Source: Pseudomonadota bacterium
Lineage (GTDB): Bacteria; Pseudomonadota; Gammaproteobacteria; Xanthomonadales; Rhodanobacteraceae
Direction of reading: 5' to 3'
DNA length: 38,599 nucleotides
Assembly: GCA_023430685.1 (NCBI GenBank)
Contig: JAEYZH010000003.1
Span: 1-38,599 of the forward strand
The notes beneath the pieces were generated by a model. The model saw only the letters and a program-made list of their open reading frames with translations. It ran no database searches and was not told where the DNA came from. Below, piece after piece: positions 1 through 6,201 of the stretch (the first letter of the stretch is position 1; each line of letters opens with the position of its first letter). The position numbers and the translations under genes were made by a program.

Positions 1-592
1 CCATTCGCGATGCCGCCGGCACCGGTGCGGGCTGGGCAAGCGGCGCACCACTCAACGAGTAACGGAACGTATTGTTGGATGGGTCAGGGTCGATGTTGTC
101 GACGACGTACCAGGTCGTTGCATTCCATTCGCGCGTCAATGGAGGTTGGGTAGAGGGGTAAGACGCGACATCGTACGTGCAAGTACGCGCCGCGCCAACC
201 GCGAGCACATCGAAATAGAAGACGAACTGAAGGGCGATACTGCCGTCGGGGAACGGGTCCGTGACGAAACGCTCCACGCCGCACCCGTCCGCGGGAACGA
301 TGACTTCGTATGGTGGCGGCGAGGTAGCGACAAAGTACGCCTCCCCACCCACAACGATGGGGTAAGGCGGGTGAATGTCGAGGGCGTCTGGACCATCATT
401 GTGCACGGTTAGCGCCACCGTATTGCGCTGACCCGGAATGAAATAGGGCGGCGTCACCGTTGCGCTGACGGAAAGATCTGACTGGGTCTGCTGAGCCCAT
501 GTCCAGGCTGGTGCCATTCCCACAAGCAAGGTGGTGAAGCCAGCCAACAACGAGTAGCTGCGAAGTGAGCCCCGTGAAATGGTGGGCACCAT
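1..592 (-). CDS. Secreted protein with a DUF11-like beta-sandwich domain, truncated by the window edge
   Basis: An open frame starts at an ATG at 590-592 and stays open for 197 codons to the left edge, so the C-terminus is missing. The first ~35 residues (beginning MVPTISRGSL, with hydrophobic core SLLAGFTTLLVGMAPAW and an A-Q-Q end) look like a Sec signal peptide. The next ~100 residues begin SDLSVSATVTPPYFIPGQ and NTVALTVHNDGPDALD, the pattern of DUF11/CARDB-type extracellular domains in which a conserved NxGP-like turn follows the second strand. Two Cys (in DGCG and RTCTYD) could form a disulfide. The visible end is rich in Pro/Ala (LAQPAPVPAASR), as is common in a linker before a C-terminal anchor or sorting region. 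Function is unknown; export is inferred from the signal peptide. Confidence 0.7.
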   Translation of the reverse strand, partial: MVPTISRGSLRSYSLLAGFTTLLVGMAPAWTWAQQTQSDLSVSATVTPPYFIPGQRNTVALTVHNDGPDALDIHPPYPIVVGGEAYFVATSPPPYEVIVPADGCGVERFVTDPFPDGSIALQFVFYFDVLAVGAARTCTYDVASYPSTQPPLTREWNATTWYVVDNIDPDPSNNTFRYSLSGAPLAQPAPVPAASRM

Positions 593-630
593 CACGCGGT
601 TCAGTAGACCATACCGGGACATGGGTTTTG

Positions 631-780
631 CTCGTCGAAACCACTGGCAATGGCGACCGGCATGTCTTCGGGCGCCTCACAGATACCGACGTAGCGGCCG
701 CGCTAACCGTGCTCGACGCGGCTGATCGCGACCAGCCGCGTCGCGAGCGCCATCGCCTGGCGGAAGCCGAAGTCCGCGCC
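631..780 (-). pseudogene. Relic of an alanine racemase gene (internal fragment with a stop)
   Basis: Read on the minus strand from 780, the codons give GADFGFRQAMALATRLVAIS, then RVEHG, a TAG stop, and in the same frame YVGICEAPEDMPVAIASG. This aligns without gaps with residues ~225-271 of the intact alanine racemase encoded at 1490-2569 (GADFGFRPAMTLSTRLIAV, RVACG, YAGTWRAPEDMPVGVAAIG). About half the residues match, and about 80 percent of bases match over the first 58 positions. The fragment holds neither the PLP lysine region nor the C-terminal domain and has no start, so it cannot encode an enzyme. It lies directly downstream of the toxin gene, so the toxin-antitoxin pair is bracketed by a whole and a partial alr. 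A duplication followed by decay, or a recombined copy from a relative, would explain it. Confidence 0.8.
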
Positions 781-807
781 GGCGAATGCGAACGATGCCC
801 GCGCTGC

Positions 808-1140
808 TCAAGCGTCGAGCAGCCGTTGCGCGAGCAAGGTGCGCAGGTCGCGGCGACCGTCGGCAATCAGCAGGATGTGCACGATTGCGGCGCGGGTGAC
901 GTAAACGACCCGATACGGCTTGAAGAATACCTGCCGGCACCCCGCAATGCCCATCGCAAGTAGTTCGCGCGGCTGAGTGCCGCGCACGGGATTGACCTCG
1001 AGCGAATCGATCACTTCGAGCAGCCGGTCCATGACGTACTCGGATTTGGCGAGCGAGTCGTGTTCCGCGATGTAATCGCAGATGTCCCCGAGATCGCGCA
1101 GCGCGTCGGCGCTGAGGCGAACCTCGCGACGCCGCGTCAT
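808..1140 (-). CDS. Type II toxin, RelE/ParE superfamily
   Basis: A 110-residue protein whose ATG overlaps the antitoxin stop (ATGA), the usual translational coupling of type II modules. The sequence starts MTRRREVRLSADALRDLGDI and has the ParE/RelE pattern: an N-terminal helix pair with a basic first strand (residues 1-40), a strand with CRQVFFKPYRVVYVT at 68-82, and a C-terminal IVHILLIADGRRDLRTLL at 86-103, where the family carries its basic active or gyrase-binding residues. The length is normal (~95-110). ParE types poison gyrase while RelE types cleave mRNA on the ribosome; the sequence alone does not decide which, although the SADALRDLGDI start and the DGRRDLRTLL end look more ParE-like. 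A longer reading frame starts upstream inside the antitoxin gene, but the coupled ATG is preferred. Confidence 0.88.
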   Translation of the reverse strand: MTRRREVRLSADALRDLGDICDYIAEHDSLAKSEYVMDRLLEVIDSLEVNPVRGTQPRELLAMGIAGCRQVFFKPYRVVYVTRAAIVHILLIADGRRDLRTLLAQRLLDA

Positions 1141-1421
1141 TTCGCGTGGCGCGCGCGCAGGTCTGCACGCATCCGTGCGATGGCCTCGCGCGCGGGAACG
1201 GTCTTGCCTTCCGCGATCTGCTTCTCGCCCAGCGCGAGGATCTTCAACATCGCCAGAGTCTCCTGCGTCTTTTCCCACGACGCGATGTCCTGCACCACCG
1301 CCCTGGCCTCGCCGTTCTGGGTGATGATGAGCGGCTCGCCGCTCTGAGCGAGTTTTTCCAGCACTTCGGCGGCGTTGGCCTTGAAATAGCTGATCGGCTT
1401 GATTGAATCGGCGAAGCTCAT
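1137..1421 (-). CDS. Type II antitoxin, Phd/YefM family
   Basis: A 94-residue protein beginning MSFADSIKPISYFKANAAEV, followed by LIITQNGEARAVVQDIASWE at about 31-50. This is the Phd/YefM N-terminal dimerisation and DNA-binding fold, with its hallmark phrase of 'prohibition by repeating a Gly-x-Ala-V-V strand'. The rest (KTQETLAMLKILALGEKQI and on) is a helical, charged tail of the kind that wraps the toxin. It is the first gene of the pair and its stop overlaps the toxin ATG by four bases. Such antitoxins usually repress their own promoter; the gap to alr (1422-1489) is only 68 bp and would have to hold that operator. The cognate partner is inferred from position. Confidence 0.88.
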   Translation of the reverse strand: MSFADSIKPISYFKANAAEVLEKLAQSGEPLIITQNGEARAVVQDIASWEKTQETLAMLKILALGEKQIAEGKTVPAREAIARMRADLRARHAK

Positions 1422-1489
1422 GTCGAGAAACCGCGGTGAGTGACAGGACTGAAACTAGCCTTTTTCCGGTCCACCATCAACTCGCACGC

Positions 1490-2569
1490 TCAGCCGTCGT
1501 CCTCGACGAAACGCACGCGCCGCGTGATGCCGCAGGTGAGTTCGTAGCCGATGGTACCTGCGTGCAGGGCGATTTCCTCGACGGGCAGGCCGCGGCCCCA
1601 CAGCACGACCGGATCGCCACTGCGCGCGTTCGCATGCTCGCGCAGGTCGAGCGTGACGAGGTCCATCGACACGCGGCCGATGATCGCCGCGCGCGCACCG
1701 TTCACGAGTACCGGCGTGCCGGAGCCCGCGTGGCGCGGGTAACCGTCGCCATAGCCGATCGCGGCCACGCCCACCGGCATGTCCTCGGGTGCCCGCCAGG
1801 TGCCCGCGTATCCGACGTCGTCGCCGCAAGCAACGCGGTTGACCGCGATCAGCCGCGTCGACAGCGTCATCGCGGGCCGGAAGCCGAAATCGGCGCCGAT
1901 GCGCCCGGCGACGACCGAGATGCCGTAGAGCGCGCCGCCGACGCGGATCCACTGGCCCTGCGCCTCGGGCCAGCCGAGCACGCCCGCGGAATTGGACAGC
2001 GACCGCTCGCCTTCGAGGCGCGCGGTTGCGCGCTCGAAGCACTCGATCTGCCGTGCGGTGGCCGCGTCGTCGAACACGTCGGAATTCGCGAAGTGCGTCA
2101 TCAGCGCGACATCGCGATCGACGCCGGGCAACGCACGCAAGCGTGCATGCACCTCGTGCGCCCGACCAGGCGCGAACCCGAGGCGGTGCATGCCCGTGTC
2201 GATCTTGAGCCAGACGCGCAGCGGTCGCGGATCGGCGTCGGCCGCGAGCATCTCGACCTGCGCGTCGGTGTGCACGACGGTGTCGAGGCGCAGACGCCGC
2301 AGCTCCGCGAGGTCGGCGGCTTCGTCGTGGCCCGACAGCACCACGATGCGCTGCGAAACGCCGGCAGCGCGCAGGCGCTGCCCGTCGGCGATGCCCGCGA
2401 CGCCGAACGCATCGGCGCCCTCGAGCGCGCGCGCGACGCGCTCGAGACCGTGCCCGTAGCCGTCGGCCTTGACCACCGCGAGCACCCTGGCCCCCGGCGC
2501 GAGCTCGCGCACGCGGCGCAGGTTCTCGCGCAATGCGCCGAGATGAATCGTCGCGCAGGCGGCGCGCAT
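1490..2569 (-). CDS. alr: Alanine racemase
   Basis: A 359-residue PLP enzyme that interconverts L- and D-alanine for peptidoglycan. The PLP lysine is K34 in AVVKADGYGHG, and the barrel domain continues through LKIDTGMHRLGF (121-132) and SNSAGVL. The catalytic tyrosine of the second domain is Y273 in AIGYGDGYPR, and the domain continues with IIGRVSMDLVTLDL (296-309). Length and motif order are standard. The ATG (2567-2569) opens MRAACATIHLGALRENLRRV, a normal Alr start. It follows dnaB on the same strand, a common gammaproteobacterial order, but a heptanucleotide inverted repeat fills the 143-bp gap between them. A decayed piece of a second alr lies 0.7 kb further downstream. Confidence 0.97.
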   Translation of the reverse strand: MRAACATIHLGALRENLRRVRELAPGARVLAVVKADGYGHGLERVARALEGADAFGVAGIADGQRLRAAGVSQRIVVLSGHDEAADLAELRRLRLDTVVHTDAQVEMLAADADPRPLRVWLKIDTGMHRLGFAPGRAHEVHARLRALPGVDRDVALMTHFANSDVFDDAATARQIECFERATARLEGERSLSNSAGVLGWPEAQGQWIRVGGALYGISVVAGRIGADFGFRPAMTLSTRLIAVNRVACGDDVGYAGTWRAPEDMPVGVAAIGYGDGYPRHAGSGTPVLVNGARAAIIGRVSMDLVTLDLREHANARSGDPVVLWGRGLPVEEIALHAGTIGYELTCGITRRVRFVEDDG

Positions 2570-2580
2570 CAGGCTTGGGC

Positions 2581-2711
2581 CGGGAATGGGGAACGGGGAA
2601 TCGGGAATGGCAAGGCGGACGCGTGTGGAACCATCCTCACCTCGCGAATGCGCAACGCTGCTTTGCTGCTCTCCATGGCCTGTTCCCTATTCCCCGCTCC
2701 CCATTCCCTGC
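2581..2711. repeat. Inverted pair of heptanucleotide repeat arrays (GGGAATG type)
   Basis: The segment 2581-2610 is four imperfect 7-mers of the form GGGAAYS (GGGAATG, GGGAACG, GGGAATC, GGGAATG). The segment 2682-2711 is the near-complement (TTCCCTATTCCCC, then GCTCCCCATTCCCTG). The two ~30-bp arms match at roughly 26 positions and enclose about 70 bp. Transcribed from either side they could fold into a long hairpin between dnaB and alr. The right arm ends immediately before the dnaB stop codon at 2713-2715. Confidence 0.8.
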
Positions 2712-2712
2712 C

Positions 2713-4122
2713 TCACTCGAACGACCCCGCATAGCGGTCGCTCGCGAGGTTCTCGAACTTCGTGTACTGGCCGAGGAAGGCGAGCTTGACGTGGCCGGTC
2801 GGTCCGTTTCGCTGCTTGCCGATGATGATCTCGGCCACGCCCTTCTCGCTCGAGTCCTGGTTGTAGTACTCGTCGCGGTAGATGAACATGATCACGTCGG
2901 CATCCTGCTCGATCGCGCCCGATTCGCGCAGGTCCGCCATCACCGGGCGCTTGTCGGTGCGTTGTTCGAGCGAGCGGTTGAGCTGCGACAGCGCGATCAC
3001 GGGGACGTTCAGCTCCTTCGCCAGGGCCTTCAGGCTACGCGAGATTTCTGAAATTTCGGTGGCGCGATTCTCCTTCGTCCCGGGCACCTGCATCAGCTGC
3101 AGGTAGTCGATGACGATCAGGCCGAGGTCATGCTCGCGCTTGAGGCGGCGCGAGCGCGCGCGCAGCTCCCCCGGGCTCAATGCCGGCGTGTCGTCGATGA
3201 AGATCTTGGCTTCGCTGAGCAGCGCGATCGCGTTCGATACGCGCGGCCATTCCTCTTCGGCGAGGTCGCCGGTGCGCAGGTGCTGCTGGTTGATGCGGCC
3301 GAGCGAGGAGATCAGTCTGAACGCGAGCTGCGACGCCGACATTTCCATCGAGAACACCGCGACCGCCTTCTTGGTCTTGAGCGCCGCGTACTCGGCCATG
3401 TTGACGGCCAATGCGGTCTTTCCCATCGAAGGCCTCGCCGCGACGATGATCAGGTCAGAGGGCTGCAGGCCCGCGGTCATCTCGTCGAGGTCGGTGAAGC
3501 CGGTCGGCAGGCCGGTGACCGAACCACGGTTCTCGTAGCGCTGCGACAGGATCTGGAACGCTTCCTTGACCGCGGTGCGCATCTGCACGAAGCCCTTGCG
3601 CCCGCGCGCACCCGCTTCGGCGATGTGGAACACCTTCTGCTCGGCGACTTCGAGCAGTTCCTGGCTCGTGCGACCATCGGGCACGAACGCGTCGCCCGCG
3701 ATCTCGGTGCCTGCATCGATGAGCTGGCGCAGCACCGACTTCTCGCGCACGATGTCGGCATACGCGGTGATGTTCGCGGCGCTCGGCGTCGAATTGGCGA
3801 GTTCGATCACGTAGCCCGCGCCACCGACCTGGTCCGCGAGCCCCTGCGCCTCGAACCAGTCGCCGAGCGTGACCGCGTCGTAGGGCATGCCCTTGTTCGA
3901 GAGGTCGCCGATCGCGCGGAACACCAGGCGATGGTCGCGGCGGTAGAAGTCGTCCTCGGTCAACCGGTCCGCGACGCGATCCCAGGATTCGGGCGCGAGC
4001 ATCAGGCCGCCGAGCACCGCCTGCTCGGCTTCGATCGAGTGCGGCGGTACGCGCAGCGCCTCGATGCTGGATACATTCTTGCGCTCGGTCAGGGCCATGG
4101 GCGTGCACGGAAGTTCGACCAT
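2713..4122 (-). CDS. dnaB: Replicative DNA helicase DnaB
   Basis: A 469-residue hexameric helicase that unwinds DNA at the replication fork. The N-terminal domain opens VPPHSIEAEQAVLGGLML (25-42), which is diagnostic. A linker leads to the RecA-like motor with Walker A ARPSMGKTA at 229-237, FSMEMS (257-262), Walker B LIVIDY at 335-340 followed by LQLM, and ALSQLNRSLEQRTDKRP (377-393) with the arginine-rich motif. There is no intein and the length is usual. Two starts are possible: the ATG at 4120-4122 used here, or ATG 4096-4098 (MALTERKNVSS), eight residues later; neither has a strong Shine-Dalgarno site. Upstream is the rplI terminator, so dnaB probably has its own promoter in the 92 bp between hairpin and start. 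Confidence 0.98.
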   Translation of the reverse strand: MVELPCTPMALTERKNVSSIEALRVPPHSIEAEQAVLGGLMLAPESWDRVADRLTEDDFYRRDHRLVFRAIGDLSNKGMPYDAVTLGDWFEAQGLADQVGGAGYVIELANSTPSAANITAYADIVREKSVLRQLIDAGTEIAGDAFVPDGRTSQELLEVAEQKVFHIAEAGARGRKGFVQMRTAVKEAFQILSQRYENRGSVTGLPTGFTDLDEMTAGLQPSDLIIVAARPSMGKTALAVNMAEYAALKTKKAVAVFSMEMSASQLAFRLISSLGRINQQHLRTGDLAEEEWPRVSNAIALLSEAKIFIDDTPALSPGELRARSRRLKREHDLGLIVIDYLQLMQVPGTKENRATEISEISRSLKALAKELNVPVIALSQLNRSLEQRTDKRPVMADLRESGAIEQDADVIMFIYRDEYYNQDSSEKGVAEIIIGKQRNGPTGHVKLAFLGQYTKFENLASDRYAGSFE

Positions 4123-4214
4123 CGATCATCCGTGGCGGCGTCTCGGAAGTCGAGACAACAACCCTGTGGACAAGCTGTGGGCGGAGTCGATCGGGACGCG
4201 CTTGCGCAAACGAA

Positions 4215-4237
4215 AACGGGCGCCCAGGGCGCCCGTT
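4215..4237 (-). terminator. Rho-independent terminator after rplI
   Basis: An 11-bp perfect inverted repeat (AACGGGCGCCC and its complement) is followed, on the minus strand, by TTTTCGTTTG. It lies about 30 bp past the rplI stop and ends the rpsF-rpsR-rplI transcript. The one-base centre means the real loop must open a few pairs. Confidence 0.8.
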
Positions 4238-4268
4238 CCGAAATCCTTCGCGTTGCGTCGGAGGAGGA

Positions 4269-4718
4269 TCAGTCCTCGGCGACGACGTGGACCTTGACCG
4301 TCGCGTGCACGTCGGCGTGCAGGTGCACCTGCACGTCGAACTCGCCGACATGGCGCAGCGGGCCTTCGCCCATCACGACTTCGCTCTTGTCGAGCGCGAT
4401 GCCGGCGGCGGTGAACGCCTCGGCGATATCGCGCGGACCGACCGAGCCGAACAGCTTGCCTTCCGGGCTCGCGTTCGCCTTGACCGTGACCGAGGCGTCG
4501 GCAAGCTGGGCCTGGCGCGCTTCGGCGCCCGCGAGCTGCTGGTTCGCCTTCGCTTCGTATTCGGCGCGACGCTGCTCGAACTCGGCGATGTTCGCGGGCG
4601 TGGCGGCGGTCGCCTTGCCCTGCGGAACGAGGAAATTGCGGCCATAACCCGGCTTCACGTTGACCTTGTCGCCGAGGTTGCCGAGGTTCTTCACTTTCTG
4701 CAGCAGGATGAGTTCCAT
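4269..4718 (-). CDS. rplI: 50S ribosomal protein L9
   Basis: A 149-residue ribosomal protein of standard length. The N-terminal 23S rRNA-binding domain begins MELILLQKVKNLGNLGDKV, followed by NVKPGYGRNFLVPQGKA, the L9 signature. A long central helix rich in Ala/Glu/Arg (about 43-75) leads to the C-terminal domain (ANASPEGKLFGSVGPRDIAE at about 84-103). It is the third gene of the rpsF-rpsR-rplI series, 138 bp after rpsR, and is closed by the hairpin at 4215-4237. Confidence 0.97.
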   Translation of the reverse strand: MELILLQKVKNLGNLGDKVNVKPGYGRNFLVPQGKATAATPANIAEFEQRRAEYEAKANQQLAGAEARQAQLADASVTVKANASPEGKLFGSVGPRDIAEAFTAAGIALDKSEVVMGEGPLRHVGEFDVQVHLHADVHATVKVHVVAED

Positions 4719-4856
4719 GATCTTGACCTGTTCGTTAGCGTCGGTGGGACCGGCGCAGCTTGCGCTGTCCGAAGGTGTTGGAGCGTGCCCGGCGCGACGC
4801 GATTACGTCGTCGCCGGCATCGGCGGAGCGTCGCGCGCAGCGCGCGCGACCCCGCC

Positions 4857-5081
4857 TCAGTGCGCGTCGCTGTACGGCAGCAGCGCGAGGAAGCGAGCGT
4901 GCTCGATCGCGGTGCCGAGCATGCGCTGGTAGCGCGCCTTGGTGCCGGTGATGCGGCTCGGCACGATCTTGCCGGTCTCGCCGATGTACTGGCGCAGCAT
5001 GTTGAGATCCTTGTAGTCGATCTCGGTTACGCCCTCGGCGGTGAAACGGCAGAACTTCTTGCGGCGGAAGAACTTGGACAT
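4857..5081 (-). CDS. rpsR: 30S ribosomal protein S18
   Basis: A 74-residue protein that begins MSKFFRRKKFCRFTAEG and contains YKDLNMLRQYIGETGKIVPSR and TGTKARYQRMLGTAIEHARF, the unmistakable S18 core that binds the 16S platform together with S6. The start has a GGAG seven bases upstream. It lies 29 bp downstream of rpsF, so the S6/S18 heterodimer partners are made from one message. Confidence 0.97.
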   Translation of the reverse strand: MSKFFRRKKFCRFTAEGVTEIDYKDLNMLRQYIGETGKIVPSRITGTKARYQRMLGTAIEHARFLALLPYSDAH

Positions 5082-5110
5082 GGGAATACTCCGTGGATTC
5101 GGGCAGGTGC

Positions 5111-5566
5111 TTATTCGGCGGCCGGTTCGGCGGCCGCTTCCTCGCGCGGCGCGCGCGATTCACGCGGCTCGCGGCGCGGACGGTCGTCGTCGTCGCCACC
5201 GAATCCGAAGCCCTCGTCGTCGCGGCGGCGACGATCGCCCTTGTCGTCCTTGTTCTTCATGATCGGCGACATCTCGGTCACCGGCGCGTCGCGCTTGACG
5301 ATCAGGTGGCGAAGCACCGCGTCGTTGAAGCGGAAGCCCGACTCCAGTTCGGCCAAGACCGCCGCGCTGCACTCGATGTTCATGAGCACGTAGTGCGCCT
5401 TGGCCAGGTGCTGGATCGGATAGGCGAGCTGGCGGCGGCCCCAGTCCTCGAGGCGATGGACGGTGCCCGAATCGCCCTCGATCAGCGCCTTGTAGCGCTC
5501 GACCATCGCGGGCACCTGCTCGCTCTGGTCCGGGTGGACCAGGAACACGATTTCGTAATGACGCAT
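5111..5566 (-). CDS. rpsF: 30S ribosomal protein S6
   Basis: A 151-residue protein with the S6 ferredoxin-like fold: MRHYEIVFLVHPDQSEQVPA at the start, then RLEDWGRRQLAYPIQHLAKA (57-76) and HYVLMNIECS. The C-terminal ~45 residues form a charged tail of Asp/Glu/Arg blocks (with GFGFGGDDDD in the middle), longer than in many species; E. coli S6 also has a variable acidic tail that is polyglutamylated. AAGGAG precedes the ATG by six bases. It is the first gene of the ribosomal operon; a promoter and a hairpin leader lie just upstream. Confidence 0.97.
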   Translation of the reverse strand: MRHYEIVFLVHPDQSEQVPAMVERYKALIEGDSGTVHRLEDWGRRQLAYPIQHLAKAHYVLMNIECSAAVLAELESGFRFNDAVLRHLIVKRDAPVTEMSPIMKNKDDKGDRRRRDDEGFGFGGDDDDRPRREPRESRAPREEAAAEPAAE

Positions 5567-5584
5567 CTGGAACTCCTTGTGGGT

Positions 5585-5654
5585 GCCGGACCGGAGGATT
5601 CCGGCCGACAGCCTCCCGCGGCGCGGTGAGGCAAGGCCTCCGCCTGGGCGGAGG
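5585..5654 (-). promoter_or_regulatory. Structured 5' leader of rpsF, candidate S6:S18 autoregulatory element
   Basis: Two hairpins lie in the rpsF leader. One (5637-5654) pairs CCTCCGCC with its complement across two bases, at the expected 5' end of the mRNA. The other (5585-5605) pairs GCCGGA with TCCGGC around a 9-base loop containing CCTCCGG, only ~18 bases before the ATG. In many bacteria the S6:S18 complex represses this operon by binding a leader stem carrying an exposed CCG. Position and CCG content fit, but the match to the Rfam model is untested. Confidence 0.4.
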
Positions 5655-5662
5655 GGGCGCAG

Positions 5663-5691
5663 ATACTAGGGGAATCAGGCAATTGGCGCAA
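5663..5691 (-). promoter_or_regulatory. Sigma-70-type promoter of the rpsF operon
   Basis: On the minus strand TTGCGC (5691-5686) is separated by exactly 17 bases from TAGTAT (5668-5663), followed by a GC-rich discriminator (CTGCGCC). The predicted transcript start is near 5656, about 90 bases before rpsF. Confidence 0.55.
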
Positions 5692-5720
5692 GCCGGCGGC
5701 GCGCCCGGGGATGCGCGGGC

Positions 5721-6056
5721 TCAGGTTCGCGCGTCGACCGTGAAGCTTTCGCCGCAGCCGCACTCGCCGGTCGCGTTCGGATTGCGGAACACGAACGCGG
5801 CATTCAGGCCCTCGCGCCGGAAATCGATCTCGGTGCCGTCGACGAACGGCAACGCCTTGCGATCGACGACGAGGCGCAGCCCGTCCTGGTCGAACACGGT
5901 GTCGTCGGAATCGATCGCCTGCGCGAGGTCGACGGTGTAGCCGAACCCCGAGCAACCGGTGCGGCGGATGCCGAAGCGGATCGCGCAGGCGCCCGCGTCC
6001 TTGGCGAGGAAATCATGCATGCGCTGTCGCGCGGCGTCGGTGAGTCGTATGCCCAT
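5721..6056 (-). CDS. IscA/HesB-family iron-sulfur cluster carrier
   Basis: A 111-residue A-type Fe-S carrier. It begins MGIRLTDAARQRMHDFLAKD, continues IRRTGCSGFGYTVDLAQ (first ligand Cys), LPFVDGTEIDFRREGLNAAF, and ends RNPNATGECGCGESFTV with the two C-terminal ligand Cys of the CGCG motif. By memory it resembles IscA more than ErpA (INPNA/ECGCGESF and FVDGTEIDF phrases). The ATG at 6056 is chosen because GGAAGG lies at the right distance upstream; an in-frame ATG at 6095 would add 13 basic residues. It is a single gene divergent from asnS, with no isc or suf genes around it, so it probably acts as a stand-alone carrier. Confidence 0.9.
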   Translation of the reverse strand: MGIRLTDAARQRMHDFLAKDAGACAIRFGIRRTGCSGFGYTVDLAQAIDSDDTVFDQDGLRLVVDRKALPFVDGTEIDFRREGLNAAFVFRNPNATGECGCGESFTVDART

Positions 6057-6141
6057 GCTGCCCTTCCGGAGTGCGACCTTTGCGGACGCTTTCATCGCGC
6101 CACGATCGGGGATGATCGCACAAGCCGCCGGGCGATTCGGC

Positions 6142-6147
6142 TATCAT
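6142..6147 (+). promoter_or_regulatory. Candidate -10 element for asnS
   Basis: TATCAT followed by CGGCACC, 55 bases before the asnS ATG in the gap between two divergent genes. It fits the TANNNT-plus-GC pattern seen before several genes here. No clear -35 is visible. Confidence 0.35.
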
Positions 6148-6201
6148 CGGCACCCTTTCGCGCCCCACCGATCTGGGCGCCATCGCCGGAGTTTCAAGCC
6201 T

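Noticed and set aside
396..866. Long minus-strand frame of 156 codons rich in Arg/Ala/Ser
   Set aside because: It is in a different frame from both the alr relic and the secreted protein, and overlaps both; its composition is typical of out-of-frame high-GC DNA.
1403..2734. 443-codon plus-strand frame opposite alr
   Set aside because: A mirror-frame shadow of alr: it runs antisense with Arg/Asp/His-rich, domain-free sequence. The alr frame has clear motifs.
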